Shown here: one piece after another, positions 15,443 through 23,648 of the stretch
Position numbering within the stretch: the stretch's first letter is position 1
Layout: every line of letters begins with the position of its first letter
NCBI GenBank assembly: GCA_936928855.1
Contig: CAKZHZ010000044.1
Location: 1 to 34,454, forward strand
Origin: an uncultured Polycyclovorans sp.
GTDB taxonomy: Bacteria > Pseudomonadota > Gammaproteobacteria > Nevskiales > Nevskiaceae
Length of the DNA: 34,454 bases
Direction of reading: 5' to 3'
Program-made: the position numbers and the translations under genes
Notes under the pieces: model-generated
Told to the model about the DNA's origin: nothing
Database searches by the model: none
What the model saw: only the letters and a program-made list of their open reading frames with translations

Positions 15443-16138
15443 ATGGCGCTGATCTCCCTGCGCGACATCCACAAGCGCTATCTCATGGGCGAGGTGCCGG
15501 TGCAGGCCCTGGCGGGCGTGGATCTCGATATCGACGCCGGAGAGTGCGTCGCCATCATGGGCACGTCCGGCTCCGGGAAGTCGACACTGATGAATATTCT
15601 CGGTTGCCTCGACGCTCCCAGCGCCGGCCGCTATTCCCTCTCAGGGCGAGATGTCGCCGGACTCAACCGCGATCAGCTGGCCCGGGTACGCAATCGCCTG
15701 CTGGGCTTTGTGTTCCAGAGCTTCAACCTTCTCAGCCGAACCTCCGCGCTGGAGAACGTTGAGCTGCCGCTGCTGTACGCCAATATCACCGCCCGTGAGC
15801 GACACCAGCGCGCCCGCGCCGCGTTGGAGCAGGTAGGCCTCGGCAGTCGGCTGGGCCACTTTCCCAACCAGTTGTCCGGGGGCCAGCAGCAGCGGGTCGC
15901 CATCGCGCGTGCCCTGGTGAGTGGCCCCCGCGTCCTGCTCGCCGACGAACCCACCGGCAACCTCGACACCGCCACCAGCCGCGACATCATGCGCCTGCTG
16001 CAGGGGCTGGGCGACAAAGGCATCACCGTGGTTCTGGTTACCCACGAACCGGACATCGCACAGCACGCCGGCCGCGTGGTGACGCTTCGCGATGGCCTGA
16101 TCCGCTCCGATATCCGGCAGCAGGCGGTTGCCGCATGA
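15443..16138 (+). CDS. MacB-type ABC transporter ATP-binding protein
   Basis: 231 residues; its ATG directly follows the adaptor's TAG (15440-15442). Walker A GTSGSGKST at 40-48, a Q-loop glutamine in FVFQSFNLL (about 89-97), ABC signature LSGGQ at 144-148, Walker B VLLADEP at 164-170, and a switch histidine in LVTHEP. The sequence is that of the MacB/LolD group (ADEPTGNLDTATS). It powers the permease encoded next, whose ATG overlaps this gene's TGA by 4 bp. In E. coli MacB the two domains are fused in one protein; here they are separate, as in many YknYZ-like systems. Confidence 0.93.
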   Translation: MALISLRDIHKRYLMGEVPVQALAGVDLDIDAGECVAIMGTSGSGKSTLMNILGCLDAPSAGRYSLSGRDVAGLNRDQLARVRNRLLGFVFQSFNLLSRTSALENVELPLLYANITARERHQRARAALEQVGLGSRLGHFPNQLSGGQQQRVAIARALVSGPRVLLADEPTGNLDTATSRDIMRLLQGLGDKGITVVLVTHEPDIAQHAGRVVTLRDGLIRSDIRQQAVAA

Positions 16139-17361
16139 GTCTGGGATTCACCTTCCTGATCGCGGTGCGGGCGCTGGCGCGCAACCGCCTCCGCGCCTTC
16201 CTCACCGCGCTGGGCATCATCATCGGCGTTGCCGCGGTGATTGCCATGGTATCGATCGGCGAAGGTGCCAAGGCGCGGGTGCAGGAAACCTTCGCCAATA
16301 TGGGGACCCACATGCTGGTGGTGATGTCCGGATCGTCCCGCAGCGGAGGGGTCCGCGGGGGTGCGGGCTCGCAACCCACTCTCACCTGGGACGATCTCGC
16401 CGCCATCCAGACGCTCCCCAGTGTCCGCTACGCCGCGCCGCAGCTGCGCACCGGCGCCGAGGTCATTGCCGACAGCGGCAACTGGACTTCCACCATCTAC
16501 GGCGTCAGTCCCGACTACTTCCATGTCCGCAACTGGACCATGGCCAGCGGGCGCTCGATCAGCGAATCCGACATCGCCGGCAATGCCAAGGTGGCGCTGC
16601 TGGGCCAGACCGTGGTCAACGAGCTGTATGGCGCCGGCAACGACCCCATCGGGCAGTTCATCCGCATCCGCAACGCACCGTTCGAGGTGGTCGGCGTTCT
16701 CGCCTCCAAGGGCCAGGCCGGCTGGGGCGGCGACAACGACGACGTGGTGTTCGTGCCGGTGAGCAGCTTTCAGGCCCGTATCGAAGGCAGTCTGGGGCGT
16801 TACGTGAACGGCCACATCGTGCTCAGCGCCATCGCCGAGAACGCCACCGCCACCGCCGAGCGGGAGGTCACCGCGCTGCTGCGAGAACGGCACCGCCTGC
16901 GCTTCGGGGAAGACGACGACTTCAGTGTCCGCAACCTGGGGGAAATTGCCAGCGCCAGTCAGGAAAGCACGCAGACCCTGACCGCACTGCTGGCCTCCAT
17001 CGCCTTCGTTTCCCTGGTGGTGGGCGGCATCGGCATCATGAACATCATGCTGGTGTCGGTGACCGAGCGTACCCGCGAAATCGGCGTGCGCATGGCGGTC
17101 GGTGCACGGCCACGCGATATCCTCGCGCAGTTTCTGGTGGAATCGCTGACCCTCGCCCTGGTCGGTGGCCTGCTCGGCGTGGCGCTGGGGATTCTGGTGG
17201 CCCAGCAGCTGGCGGCCCGCTTCGACTGGTCGCTGCTGATCCGGGCGGACATCGTGGCCCTGTCGGTCGGCATCAGCGCGCTGGTGGGCGTGATCTTCGG
17301 CCTCTACCCCGCGCACAAGGCCTCACGTCTCGACCCGATCGACGCCCTGCGTTACGAGTGA
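16135..17361 (+). CDS. MacB-type ABC transporter permease (FtsX family)
   Basis: 408 residues from ATG 16135, overlapping the ATPase gene by 4 bp. It has one N-terminal transmembrane helix (about 18-42, ALGIIIGVAAVIAMVSIGEGAK), a large periplasmic MacB_PCD domain (about 45-270), then three C-terminal helices in an FtsX domain (about 285-400) with the conserved GGIGIMNIMLVSVTERTREIGVRMAVGA. Four helices with a big periplasmic domain is the mechanotransmission architecture of type VII ABC exporters. It works with the adaptor and ATPase genes just upstream. Its 3' end overlaps the convergent kdsB by 10 bp. Confidence 0.93.
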   Translation: MSLGFTFLIAVRALARNRLRAFLTALGIIIGVAAVIAMVSIGEGAKARVQETFANMGTHMLVVMSGSSRSGGVRGGAGSQPTLTWDDLAAIQTLPSVRYAAPQLRTGAEVIADSGNWTSTIYGVSPDYFHVRNWTMASGRSISESDIAGNAKVALLGQTVVNELYGAGNDPIGQFIRIRNAPFEVVGVLASKGQAGWGGDNDDVVFVPVSSFQARIEGSLGRYVNGHIVLSAIAENATATAEREVTALLRERHRLRFGEDDDFSVRNLGEIASASQESTQTLTALLASIAFVSLVVGGIGIMNIMLVSVTERTREIGVRMAVGARPRDILAQFLVESLTLALVGGLLGVALGILVAQQLAARFDWSLLIRADIVALSVGISALVGVIFGLYPAHKASRLDPIDALRYE

Positions 17362-18110
17362 GCCCGCCGCAGCCGTTCGGTGGCCGCGACCAGATCGGCT
17401 TCCGTATCGACACCCCGCGGTGGCGGGCTGTCGATCACCCCGAGGCGAATCCGCAGGCCGTGGCTCAGGGCGCGCAGTTGCTCGAGTGCCTCGCAGACTT
17501 CCAGCTCAGCCGCCGGCAGGCGCGCAAACTGCGCCAACGCCCCCACTCGATAGGCATAGAGCCCGATGTGACGCAGCGCCAATGCCGACGGCCGCCGCGG
17601 CGCGCCGTCGCGCCACCAGGGAATCGGCGCCCGTGAGAAGTACAGGGCGTAGCCGCGTACGTCCTGCACCACCTTGACCACATTGGGATCGGCAAACTCG
17701 GCATCGTCGTGCAACGGGTGGGCCAGCGTGGCGATATCGGCCTCCGCATCGGACGCCAGCAGTGACGCCGCCTGCCGCACCAGCGCCGGCGGCATCAGCG
17801 GCTCGTCCCCTTGCAGGTTCACCAGCAGCGTATCGGCAGACCAGCCGCGCTGTTCGGCCACCTCATTCAGGCGATCGGTGCCGGAAGGGTGATCCGCGCG
17901 GGTCATGCAGACCGTGGCGCCAAACCTGCGGCAGGCCGCTTCGACCTGGACATCGTCGGTCGCCACGATGACCTCGTCGGCACCGGTCTGGCAGGCTGCC
18001 GCCCAGACATGGGCGATCATCGGTCGCCCCAGAATGTCGCGCAGCACTTTGCCCGGCAACCGGCTGGAGTTCAGTCGTGCCGGAATCACCACCTTGAAGG
18101 CCAGCGTCAC
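17352..18110 (-). CDS. kdsB: 3-deoxy-manno-octulosonate cytidylyltransferase (CMP-Kdo synthetase)
   Basis: 252 residues from GTG at 18110 (complement), overlapping the ycaR stop in a GTGA junction; the frame is open far upstream but homology starts at TLAFKVVIPARLNSSRLPGK. The nucleotidyltransferase signature is at 6-20 (VVIPARLNSSRLPGK), with LVNLQGDEPLMPP (about 97-109) and RHIGLYAYR (about 178-186) also family-specific. KdsB activates Kdo with CTP for transfer onto lipid A. It is the last gene of the msbA-lpxK-ycaR-kdsB set, an arrangement seen in many Gammaproteobacteria. It is tail-to-tail with the MacB-like permease, with 10 bp overlap and no terminator visible. Confidence 0.95.
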   Translation of the reverse strand: MTLAFKVVIPARLNSSRLPGKVLRDILGRPMIAHVWAAACQTGADEVIVATDDVQVEAACRRFGATVCMTRADHPSGTDRLNEVAEQRGWSADTLLVNLQGDEPLMPPALVRQAASLLASDAEADIATLAHPLHDDAEFADPNVVKVVQDVRGYALYFSRAPIPWWRDGAPRRPSALALRHIGLYAYRVGALAQFARLPAAELEVCEALEQLRALSHGLRIRLGVIDSPPPRGVDTEADLVAATERLRRAHS

Positions 18111-18298
18111 CGCAACTGATCCAGCTCGGCATCGCTGAGGGTGCGCGCTTCCTCCTCCAGCATCACCGGCACGCCATCGCGCACGGGATAGGCAAGGCGG
18201 GACGCACGGCACCACAGCTCCTGCTGTTCCGGCTTCCAGACCAGCGGTCCTTTGGTCACCGGGCAGACCAACAGTTCAAGCAGACGCTTATCGAGCAT
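18107..18298 (-). CDS. ycaR: Trm112/UPF0434 family protein (YcaR-like)
   Basis: 63 residues (MLDKRLLELLVCPVTKGPLVW), the normal YcaR length. The zinc-knuckle-like core has C12 in VCPV and C29 in WCRA, but the second cysteine of the usual CPxC pair is a threonine here (CPVT), so metal binding may be lost. The family is of unknown function in bacteria; its genes lie between lpxK and kdsB, as here. It overlaps lpxK by 11 bp and kdsB by 4 bp. Confidence 0.93.
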   Translation of the reverse strand: MLDKRLLELLVCPVTKGPLVWKPEQQELWCRASRLAYPVRDGVPVMLEEEARTLSDAELDQLR

Positions 18299-19283
18299 GG
18301 GCTCGCTCCTTGAGTAAGGTGAACACGGTGTCGAGCGCTGCCGCCGGCAGCGCCAGCGTTACCGGCACCGCAAACAACTGACCGTGCGGCAGATGTCGGC
18401 ACTTGACCGCATCCTTTTCCGTCATCAGCACCGGGCATCCCGGATCCGGCGACGGCAGGTCGCGACCATCGTAGGCGTGATGGTCCGGAAAGGCATGTGG
18501 CACCACCGTCATGCCGGCATCGCGCAGGGTATCGAAGAACCGCTGTGGGTTGCCGATACCCGCCACCGCATGCACGCGGCGGCCGCGCCACGCCGCCAGC
18601 GTCGACGGCGCTTCACCGCTATCGAGGCGGTAGGGCACACCCGGCTGCAGCTGAAAGCGGCTCCACGCCACCGCCGCCGGCACCCAGTCGCCGCCGTTGA
18701 CCAATACGTGATCGACTTCCCGCAGCCGCGATTCGGGTTCGCGCAGCGGGCCGGCGGGCAGACGGGCGCCGTTGCCGAGGCCCCGCTGGCCATCCACCAC
18801 GCACAGTTCGACATCGCGGCCCAGGCGGTAATGCTGAAGGCCGTCGTCGGAAACGATGACATCCACCTCGCCGCTGGCCAACAGCGCCCGGGCGGCGGCC
18901 ACACGGTCTGCGCCGACCATGACCGGGACGCCGGTTCGCAGGTGAATCAGCAGGGGTTCGTCGCCGGTTACCGCCGCATCCCCCTCCGCGGTGACGCGCA
19001 GGGGGCCATCGCCGCCGCGACCGCCATAGCCCCGGGACACGACACCCGGACGCCATCCTTGCGCCCGCAGTGCCTCGACCAGACCCTGCACGACCGGTGT
19101 CTTGCCGGTCCCCCCCACCGCGATGTTGCCGACCACGATCACCGGTGCCGGGAGCACCTGTGGTCGGGTCTGCCGGCGGCGGCGGTCGGCAATCCACCCA
19201 TACAGCGCAGCCAGTGGCCGCAGGCCCCACGGGGGAGGCCGCGGCTGGTACCAGCGCCGCTCAAGCCGCTTGGTCAGCGGCAT
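18288..19283 (-). CDS. lpxK: Tetraacyldisaccharide 4'-kinase LpxK
   Basis: 331 residues from ATG at 19283 (complement, MPLTKRLERRWYQP), close to the 328 residues of E. coli LpxK; a longer in-frame start would read back through msbA coding sequence and is not used. The P-loop GNIAVGGTGKT is at 52-62, followed by GVVSRGYGG, GDEPLL, VIVSDDGLQHYRLGRDVE and LMTEKDAVKC, all LpxK hallmarks. LpxK phosphorylates the 4' position of the disaccharide precursor to make lipid IVA at the inner membrane. It overlaps msbA by 23 bp and ycaR by 11 bp, indicating coupled translation. Confidence 0.96.
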   Translation of the reverse strand: MPLTKRLERRWYQPRPPPWGLRPLAALYGWIADRRRRQTRPQVLPAPVIVVGNIAVGGTGKTPVVQGLVEALRAQGWRPGVVSRGYGGRGGDGPLRVTAEGDAAVTGDEPLLIHLRTGVPVMVGADRVAAARALLASGEVDVIVSDDGLQHYRLGRDVELCVVDGQRGLGNGARLPAGPLREPESRLREVDHVLVNGGDWVPAAVAWSRFQLQPGVPYRLDSGEAPSTLAAWRGRRVHAVAGIGNPQRFFDTLRDAGMTVVPHAFPDHHAYDGRDLPSPDPGCPVLMTEKDAVKCRHLPHGQLFAVPVTLALPAAALDTVFTLLKERAHAR

Positions 19284-21033
19284 GCTCGAACTGCATCTGG
19301 TGCAGCGCGGCGTACAGCCCGTTGCGCGCCAGCAACTGCTCGTGGCGCCCAGTCTCGATGACACGTCCATCCTGCATCACCACGATGCAGTCGGCGGCCT
19401 GGATGGTGCTGAGACGGTGCGCAATGACCAAGGTGGTCCGCCCCTCCACCAGCCGCGCCAGTGCAGCCTGCACCAGGCGCTCGGACTCGGTATCGAGGGC
19501 CGAAGTGGCTTCATCGAGAATCAGGATCGGTGCATTCTTCAGCAGGGCACGGGCGATCGCCAGCCGCTGGCGCTGTCCGCCAGACAACTGCTGCCCATCA
19601 GAGCCGATCACCGTATCCAGCCCCTGCGGCAGCCGTTCGATGAACTCCCAGGCGTTGGCGGCGCGCGCCGCCGTCTCGATGGCGGCGCGGTCCGGCCGCT
19701 CGGCCAGCCCATAAGCGATGTTGTCCGCCACACTGGCGTTGAACAGCCGCACCTGCTGATCGACCAGGGCGATCTGGGCTCGCAGGTCGGCCAGCCGATA
19801 GTCGCGGATGTCATGTCCGTCGAGCCGCACCACGCCCCCGCTGGGGTCGTAGAACCGTGGTAACAGCGACAGCAGGGTGGACTTGCCACTACCGGAACGG
19901 CCGACAAAGGCAACGGTCTGCCCCGGGGCGATGTCGATGCTGACGCCCCGCAGCGCCTCGTCCAGTTCCGGACGGTAACGGAACGTCACCTGATCGAACT
20001 CGATCTCGCCGCGCGCACGGGGCAGCGGCTGGTCGCCGCCAACCGGCTCCGACGGCTCGTTCATCACCGCAAAAATGGACGTGCCCGCCGCGATGCCGCG
20101 CTGCATGCGCTCATTGATCTTGCCCATGCTCTTGATCGGCTGCAGCAATGACAGCATGGCCAGCATGAACGAGGCGAACGTCCCCGGCGTCATCGCCTCC
20201 AGCATCCCCGGCCGGGTAGCGAAGAACACGATGGCGGCAACCGCCCACGCCGCAATGAACTGGATCAGCGCAGCGCTACCCGCCTGGGTGGCCACGACCT
20301 TCATCTGCAGCTGGCGGTTGCTGTTGTTGACCTGATGGAAGCGTGCGCGCTCCACCGGCTCGGCGTTGGCCAGTTTGATCACCCGCTGCCCGCTGACGGT
20401 TTCCTCGGCGGCATCGGTGACATCGCTGACGCTTTGCTGGATGCGGCCGCTGATCACACGGAACCGCTTGCTCACATAACGGATGATCACCGCAATGAAC
20501 GGCATCACGGCAAAGGCGAACAGGGTCAGCTGCCAGTTCAGCCAGAGCATCCAGCCGATCAGCGCAATGACGGTCAGCCCTTCCTTGAGCACCGTGGTCA
20601 ACACGCCGGTCACCGCATCCGCCACCTGCTCGACGTGATAGGTCAGGCGCGCGATCACCTGCCCGGACGACACCTGATCGTAAAAGCTCACCGGCAGGGT
20701 GAGCAGGTGGTTGTACAGGCCGGCGCGCACGTCCATGACCACCCGCCGCGACACCCAGGCCATGCCATAGGCCGAAGCGAACGAGGACAGCCCTCGCAGC
20801 AGGAACAGCCCGATGATCGCCACCGGCAACCAGCGGATATAAGCCTGATCCTGTGCCACGAAGGCCTGGTCGAGCAACGGCTTCACCAACGCCGCAAAAC
20901 TGGCATCGACACCCGCGAACACGCCGGTCGCAACGAAGGCAGTCAACAACACCCGCCAGTGCGGCAGGGCGTATCCGAGCAGTCGGCGGTACACCGGCCA
21001 GGGACGCAGTTCAGGCGATGCGGGAGCGCTCAC
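19261..21033 (-). CDS. msbA: Lipid A flippase MsbA (ABC transporter)
   Basis: 590 residues with a GTG start at 21033 (complement). Six transmembrane helices lie within residues 20-320. The nucleotide-binding domain has Walker A at 378-386 (GRSGSGKST), signature LSGGQ at 483-487, Walker B at 503-508 (ILILDE) and an H-loop in IAHRLST. The half-transporter layout and adjacency to lpxK identify MsbA, which flips core-lipid A across the inner membrane. It is first in the msbA-lpxK-ycaR-kdsB set. The 74-bp gap to hinT is divergent; I see no convincing promoter or Shine-Dalgarno element there. Confidence 0.95.
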   Translation of the reverse strand: MSAPASPELRPWPVYRRLLGYALPHWRVLLTAFVATGVFAGVDASFAALVKPLLDQAFVAQDQAYIRWLPVAIIGLFLLRGLSSFASAYGMAWVSRRVVMDVRAGLYNHLLTLPVSFYDQVSSGQVIARLTYHVEQVADAVTGVLTTVLKEGLTVIALIGWMLWLNWQLTLFAFAVMPFIAVIIRYVSKRFRVISGRIQQSVSDVTDAAEETVSGQRVIKLANAEPVERARFHQVNNSNRQLQMKVVATQAGSAALIQFIAAWAVAAIVFFATRPGMLEAMTPGTFASFMLAMLSLLQPIKSMGKINERMQRGIAAGTSIFAVMNEPSEPVGGDQPLPRARGEIEFDQVTFRYRPELDEALRGVSIDIAPGQTVAFVGRSGSGKSTLLSLLPRFYDPSGGVVRLDGHDIRDYRLADLRAQIALVDQQVRLFNASVADNIAYGLAERPDRAAIETAARAANAWEFIERLPQGLDTVIGSDGQQLSGGQRQRLAIARALLKNAPILILDEATSALDTESERLVQAALARLVEGRTTLVIAHRLSTIQAADCIVVMQDGRVIETGRHEQLLARNGLYAALHQMQFEHAADQAA

Positions 21034-21107
21034 GGCGGGGTAGATGACCCGTTCTCAAGAAGGGGCCAATGGTAGCATTCGAGGCCCATTCCACCTGGAC
21101 CCCCGCC

Positions 21108-21449
21108 ATGGCCAAGACCCTCTTCGAGAAGATCATCGACCGCGAGCTGCCGGCGACCCTGGTGTACGAGGATGATCAGTGCGTCGCGTTTCGCGACATC
21201 AACCCCGGCGCCCCGATGCATATCCTGCTGGTGCCGCGCAAGCCGATCCCCCGTCTCTGCGATGCCACCCCGGAGGATCAGGCGCTGATGGGCCACCTGA
21301 TGCTGGTAGCCGCCCGCATCGCCGACCAGGAGGGCTACGGCGAGGCATTCCGCCTGGTCGTCAACAATGGTGCGGAGGCCGGGCAGTCGGTATTTCACCT
21401 CCATTTGCATCTGATCGGTGGCCGCCCCCTGCACTGGCCGCCCGGCTGA
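21108..21449 (+). CDS. hinT: HIT-family purine nucleoside phosphoramidase
   Basis: 113 residues from ATG 21108 (MAKTLFEKIIDRELPATLVYEDD); an earlier in-frame ATG at 21069 would add 13 residues unlike the family. The HIT triad HxHxH is at 97, 99 and 101 (FHLHLHLIGGRPL), and INPGAPMHILLVPRKPI (about 31-47) is the conserved nucleotide-binding strand. HinT hydrolyses adenosine phosphoramidates. It ends 36 bp before the Fur-controlled promoter region, so it is probably not part of the iron operon. Confidence 0.93.
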   Translation: MAKTLFEKIIDRELPATLVYEDDQCVAFRDINPGAPMHILLVPRKPIPRLCDATPEDQALMGHLMLVAARIADQEGYGEAFRLVVNNGAEAGQSVFHLHLHLIGGRPLHWPPG

Positions 21450-21485
21450 TCCAGACCGCGCTGGTGTGCGGAGACGGGTCATTGT

Positions 21486-21514
21486 TTGTTATGCGAATCA
21501 TTATCATTTATAGT
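21486..21514 (+). promoter_or_regulatory. Fur box overlapping a sigma70 promoter for the iron-uptake operon
   Basis: TGCGAATCATTATCA (21492-21506) matches 13 of 15 positions of the 7-1-7 Fur core TGATAATNATTATCA. It lies between TTGTTA (21486-21491) and TATAGT (21509-21514), which are 17 bp apart. Iron-loaded Fur bound here would block RNA polymerase. The predicted transcript starts near 21521, about 25 bp before the first gene. Confidence 0.82.
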
Positions 21515-21545
21515 CGCAGGTGAATTTCCCACCCCAGACGTCGCG

Positions 21546-22181
21546 ATGACGGCTACCGCCGCCAGAACGCCGCGCGCACGCAGCCGCCGTGCCGCGTGGA
21601 TGAAAACCCTGCACCAGTGGCACTGGATCAGTTCCGCGCTGTGTCTCGTGGGAATGATCCTGTTCAGCATCACCGGCATCACCCTCAATCATGCCGGTCA
21701 GATCGAGGGCCGTCCCGAACGCACCACCCTCGAAGCCGTACTGCCGTCCGACCTGCGCGCCCACCTCGATGCGTCGGCCACCGCCGCCGCCTTGCCCGAC
21801 GACGTACTTCAGTGGTTGCATGAGCATCTTGATCTGCGACTTCAGGATCCTCCGGCCGAATGGAGCGATGACGAGATCTATCTCAGCCTGCCCCGCCCCG
21901 GTGGCGACGCCTGGCTGAGCATCGACCGGCACTCGGGCGACGTGCTCTACGAGCGCACCGACCGGGGCTGGATCGCCTACCTCAACGACCTGCACAAGGG
22001 TCGCAATACCGGCACTGCCTGGTCCTGGTTCATCGATCTTTTCGCCGTTGCCAGCCTGGTGTTCTGCTTGACCGGCCTCGTATTGCTGCAGCTGCATGCC
22101 CGCCATCGTCCGATGACCTGGCCGGTGACCGGCATGGGCCTGGTGATTCCCCTGCTGCTCGCCCTCTACTTCATTCATTGA
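21546..22181 (+). CDS. PepSY-associated transmembrane protein
   Basis: 211 residues from ATG 21546, just after the Fur-box promoter; the upstream in-frame codons fall inside the promoter. A basic N-terminus precedes TM1 (about 20-46, HQWHWISSALCLVGMILFSITGITLNH). A periplasmic PepSY-like portion of about 90 residues follows (VLQWLHEHLDLRL, DDEIYLSLPRPGGDAWLSIDRHSGDVLYERTDRGW), then two C-terminal helices (about 155-180 and 190-210). The motif HKGRNTGTAWSWFIDL before TM2 is typical. Members are often encoded with TonB-dependent receptors and are thought to act in siderophore or haem reduction; direct evidence is thin. It is the first gene of a four-gene set. Confidence 0.82.
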   Translation: MTATAARTPRARSRRAAWMKTLHQWHWISSALCLVGMILFSITGITLNHAGQIEGRPERTTLEAVLPSDLRAHLDASATAAALPDDVLQWLHEHLDLRLQDPPAEWSDDEIYLSLPRPGGDAWLSIDRHSGDVLYERTDRGWIAYLNDLHKGRNTGTAWSWFIDLFAVASLVFCLTGLVLLQLHARHRPMTWPVTGMGLVIPLLLALYFIH

Positions 22182-22195
22182 CCGGAGTTCAGCCG

Positions 22196-22708
22196 ATGAC
22201 CCTGCGCGCCCTGCTTGCCTCTCTGCTGTTGTTCGGCGCCACCGCGCAGGCCGCCACACTCAGCGTCGATATCGAAATCCCACGTCTGAATGTCGCGGAG
22301 TATCACCGACCGTACGTGGCGGTGTGGATCGAGCCGGAGGCCGGACGCGACGCACACAGCCTGGCGATCTGGTACGACCACAGGATGGCCGATCGCGAAG
22401 GCGAGAAATGGCTGAAGGACATGCGCCAATGGTGGCGCCGTGACGGCCGCAGCCTGTCAATGCCGGCCGATGCCATCAGCAGCGCCACGCGCCCGCCCGG
22501 CGCTCACACCCTGACCGCCGACGACACGGCCGCCCCACTGTCACAACTGGCCGCCGGCCGCTATGTGCTGCACATCGAGGCTGCCCGGGAGGTCGGTGGC
22601 CGCGAAGTGCTGAGCCTGCCATTCCAGTGGCCACCAACGGCGCCAGTCGAGCATCAGGCCTCCGGCGACAGCGAACTCGGCAACGCCGTGCTGCGCCTTT
22701 CCCCCTGA
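22196..22708 (+). CDS. DUF2271 domain-containing periplasmic protein
   Basis: 170 residues from ATG 22196, with GGAG at 22184-22187; this start leaves a clean signal peptide (MTLRALLASLLLFGATAQA, cleavage before ATLSVDIEIP). The mature part has the DUF2271 pattern: EIPRLNVAEYHRPYVAVWIE, LAIWYD, KWLKDMRQWWRRDGR, DAISSATRPPG and YVLHIEAAREVGGRE. Function is unknown; the family recurs in Fur-regulated clusters with PepSY proteins, DUF4198 proteins and TonB receptors. It lies 14 bp after the membrane protein and 36 bp before DUF4198. Confidence 0.85.
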   Translation: MTLRALLASLLLFGATAQAATLSVDIEIPRLNVAEYHRPYVAVWIEPEAGRDAHSLAIWYDHRMADREGEKWLKDMRQWWRRDGRSLSMPADAISSATRPPGAHTLTADDTAAPLSQLAAGRYVLHIEAAREVGGREVLSLPFQWPPTAPVEHQASGDSELGNAVLRLSP

Positions 22709-22744
22709 TCCCCTACCCCTTCCACCGAGACCCGGGAGTTCCCC

Positions 22745-23566
22745 ATGATGCTGCGCACCCTCGCTGCCTGTGGCCTTGCCCTCAGCCTTCCGTTCACCGC
22801 ACAGGCGCATCGTGCCTGGATTCTGCCGGCCGCCACCGTCCTTTCGGGCGAAGCGCCCTGGGTCACCTTCGATGCCGCAGTCTCCAACGACATCTTTCAT
22901 ACCGACTTTCACCCGCTGCGGGCCCCCATGCTGTCCGCCACAGGCCCGGATGGCGCCAAAGCGCCCCTGCAGAACGTGTCCACCGGGCGCTTCCGCACCA
23001 CCTTCGACCTCGAACTGGCCTCACCCGGGACCTACAAGGTCTTCGTCGCCAGCCATGGGCTCAGCGCGACGTGGGAGGAGGACGGCGAGCGCCGGTTCTG
23101 GCCGCCGCGGGGGCAGCCCTACACGGACGAGGGATTTGCCGCCAACGTTCCAGAGCGGGCGGACAAGCTGGCCGTGACCCAGTTCTCCCGACGCATCGAG
23201 ACCTTCGTCACCGCGGGTGCCCCGGACGACGCCGCGCTGGCCGCAAGTGATATCGGCCTAGAGCTGATGCCGGACACCCATCCCAACGACCTTTTTGCCG
23301 GCGAAACTGCGCGCTTCCGCTTTCTCATCGATGGCGCGCCTGCCGAAGGCGTGGAAGTGACCGTGTTGCCCGGAGGCATGCGGTATCGCAACGAGCAGGA
23401 CGAGATCACGCTGCGCTCGGATGGCGAAGGCTTCGTCGACATCACCTGGCCAGCGGCAGGACAGTACTTCCTGGAAGCCGAGTACAGCGACGACCAGGCC
23501 AGGGCGCCGGCCACACGCCGCCGCGGAGGGTACGCCGCCACGTTTGAGGTCCTGCCGGGCCTTTGA
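22745..23566 (+). CDS. DUF4198 domain-containing periplasmic protein
   Basis: 273 residues; tandem ATGs at 22745 and 22748 follow GGGAG (22734-22738), and the second has the better spacing. A signal peptide ends at TAQA, so the mature protein would begin HRAWILPAATVLSGEAPWVTFDAAVSNDIFHTDFHPL, a histidine-bearing start typical of DUF4198. A C-terminal immunoglobulin/carboxypeptidase-like beta domain (about 195-270, GETARFRFLIDGAPAEGVEVTVLPGG...EGFVDITWPAAGQYFLEAEY) follows. The family is linked to metal uptake loci and is described as NikM-like in some databases. Here it sits between DUF2271 and the receptor, so a periplasmic metal or siderophore role is likely but unproven. Confidence 0.84.
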   Translation: MMLRTLAACGLALSLPFTAQAHRAWILPAATVLSGEAPWVTFDAAVSNDIFHTDFHPLRAPMLSATGPDGAKAPLQNVSTGRFRTTFDLELASPGTYKVFVASHGLSATWEEDGERRFWPPRGQPYTDEGFAANVPERADKLAVTQFSRRIETFVTAGAPDDAALAASDIGLELMPDTHPNDLFAGETARFRFLIDGAPAEGVEVTVLPGGMRYRNEQDEITLRSDGEGFVDITWPAAGQYFLEAEYSDDQARAPATRRRGGYAATFEVLPGL

Positions 23567-23607
23567 CCTCATTTTCCGGTCCCAGGCGCTGAACCCAGGA
23601 CGACATC

Positions 23608-23626
23608 GGGCGCTACCGGAGCGCCC
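23608..23626 (+). other. Intercistronic hairpin before the TonB receptor gene
   Basis: GGGCGC-7 nt-GCGCCC forms a 6-bp stem in the 82-bp gap between the DUF4198 gene and the receptor. No T-tract follows, so it is not a terminator. It may stabilise or process the transcript so that the receptor is expressed differently from the upstream genes (inference). AAGGGAG at 23635-23641 is the receptor's Shine-Dalgarno element. Confidence 0.5.
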
Positions 23627-23648
23627 ATCACCTTAAGGGAGTCGTTCC

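Noticed and set aside
15673..17316. Long minus-strand open frame (about 547 codons) opposite the MacB-like genes.
   Set aside because: Antisense to two well-supported overlapping ABC transporter genes; its histidine/aspartate-rich composition is typical of antisense frames in G+C-rich DNA.
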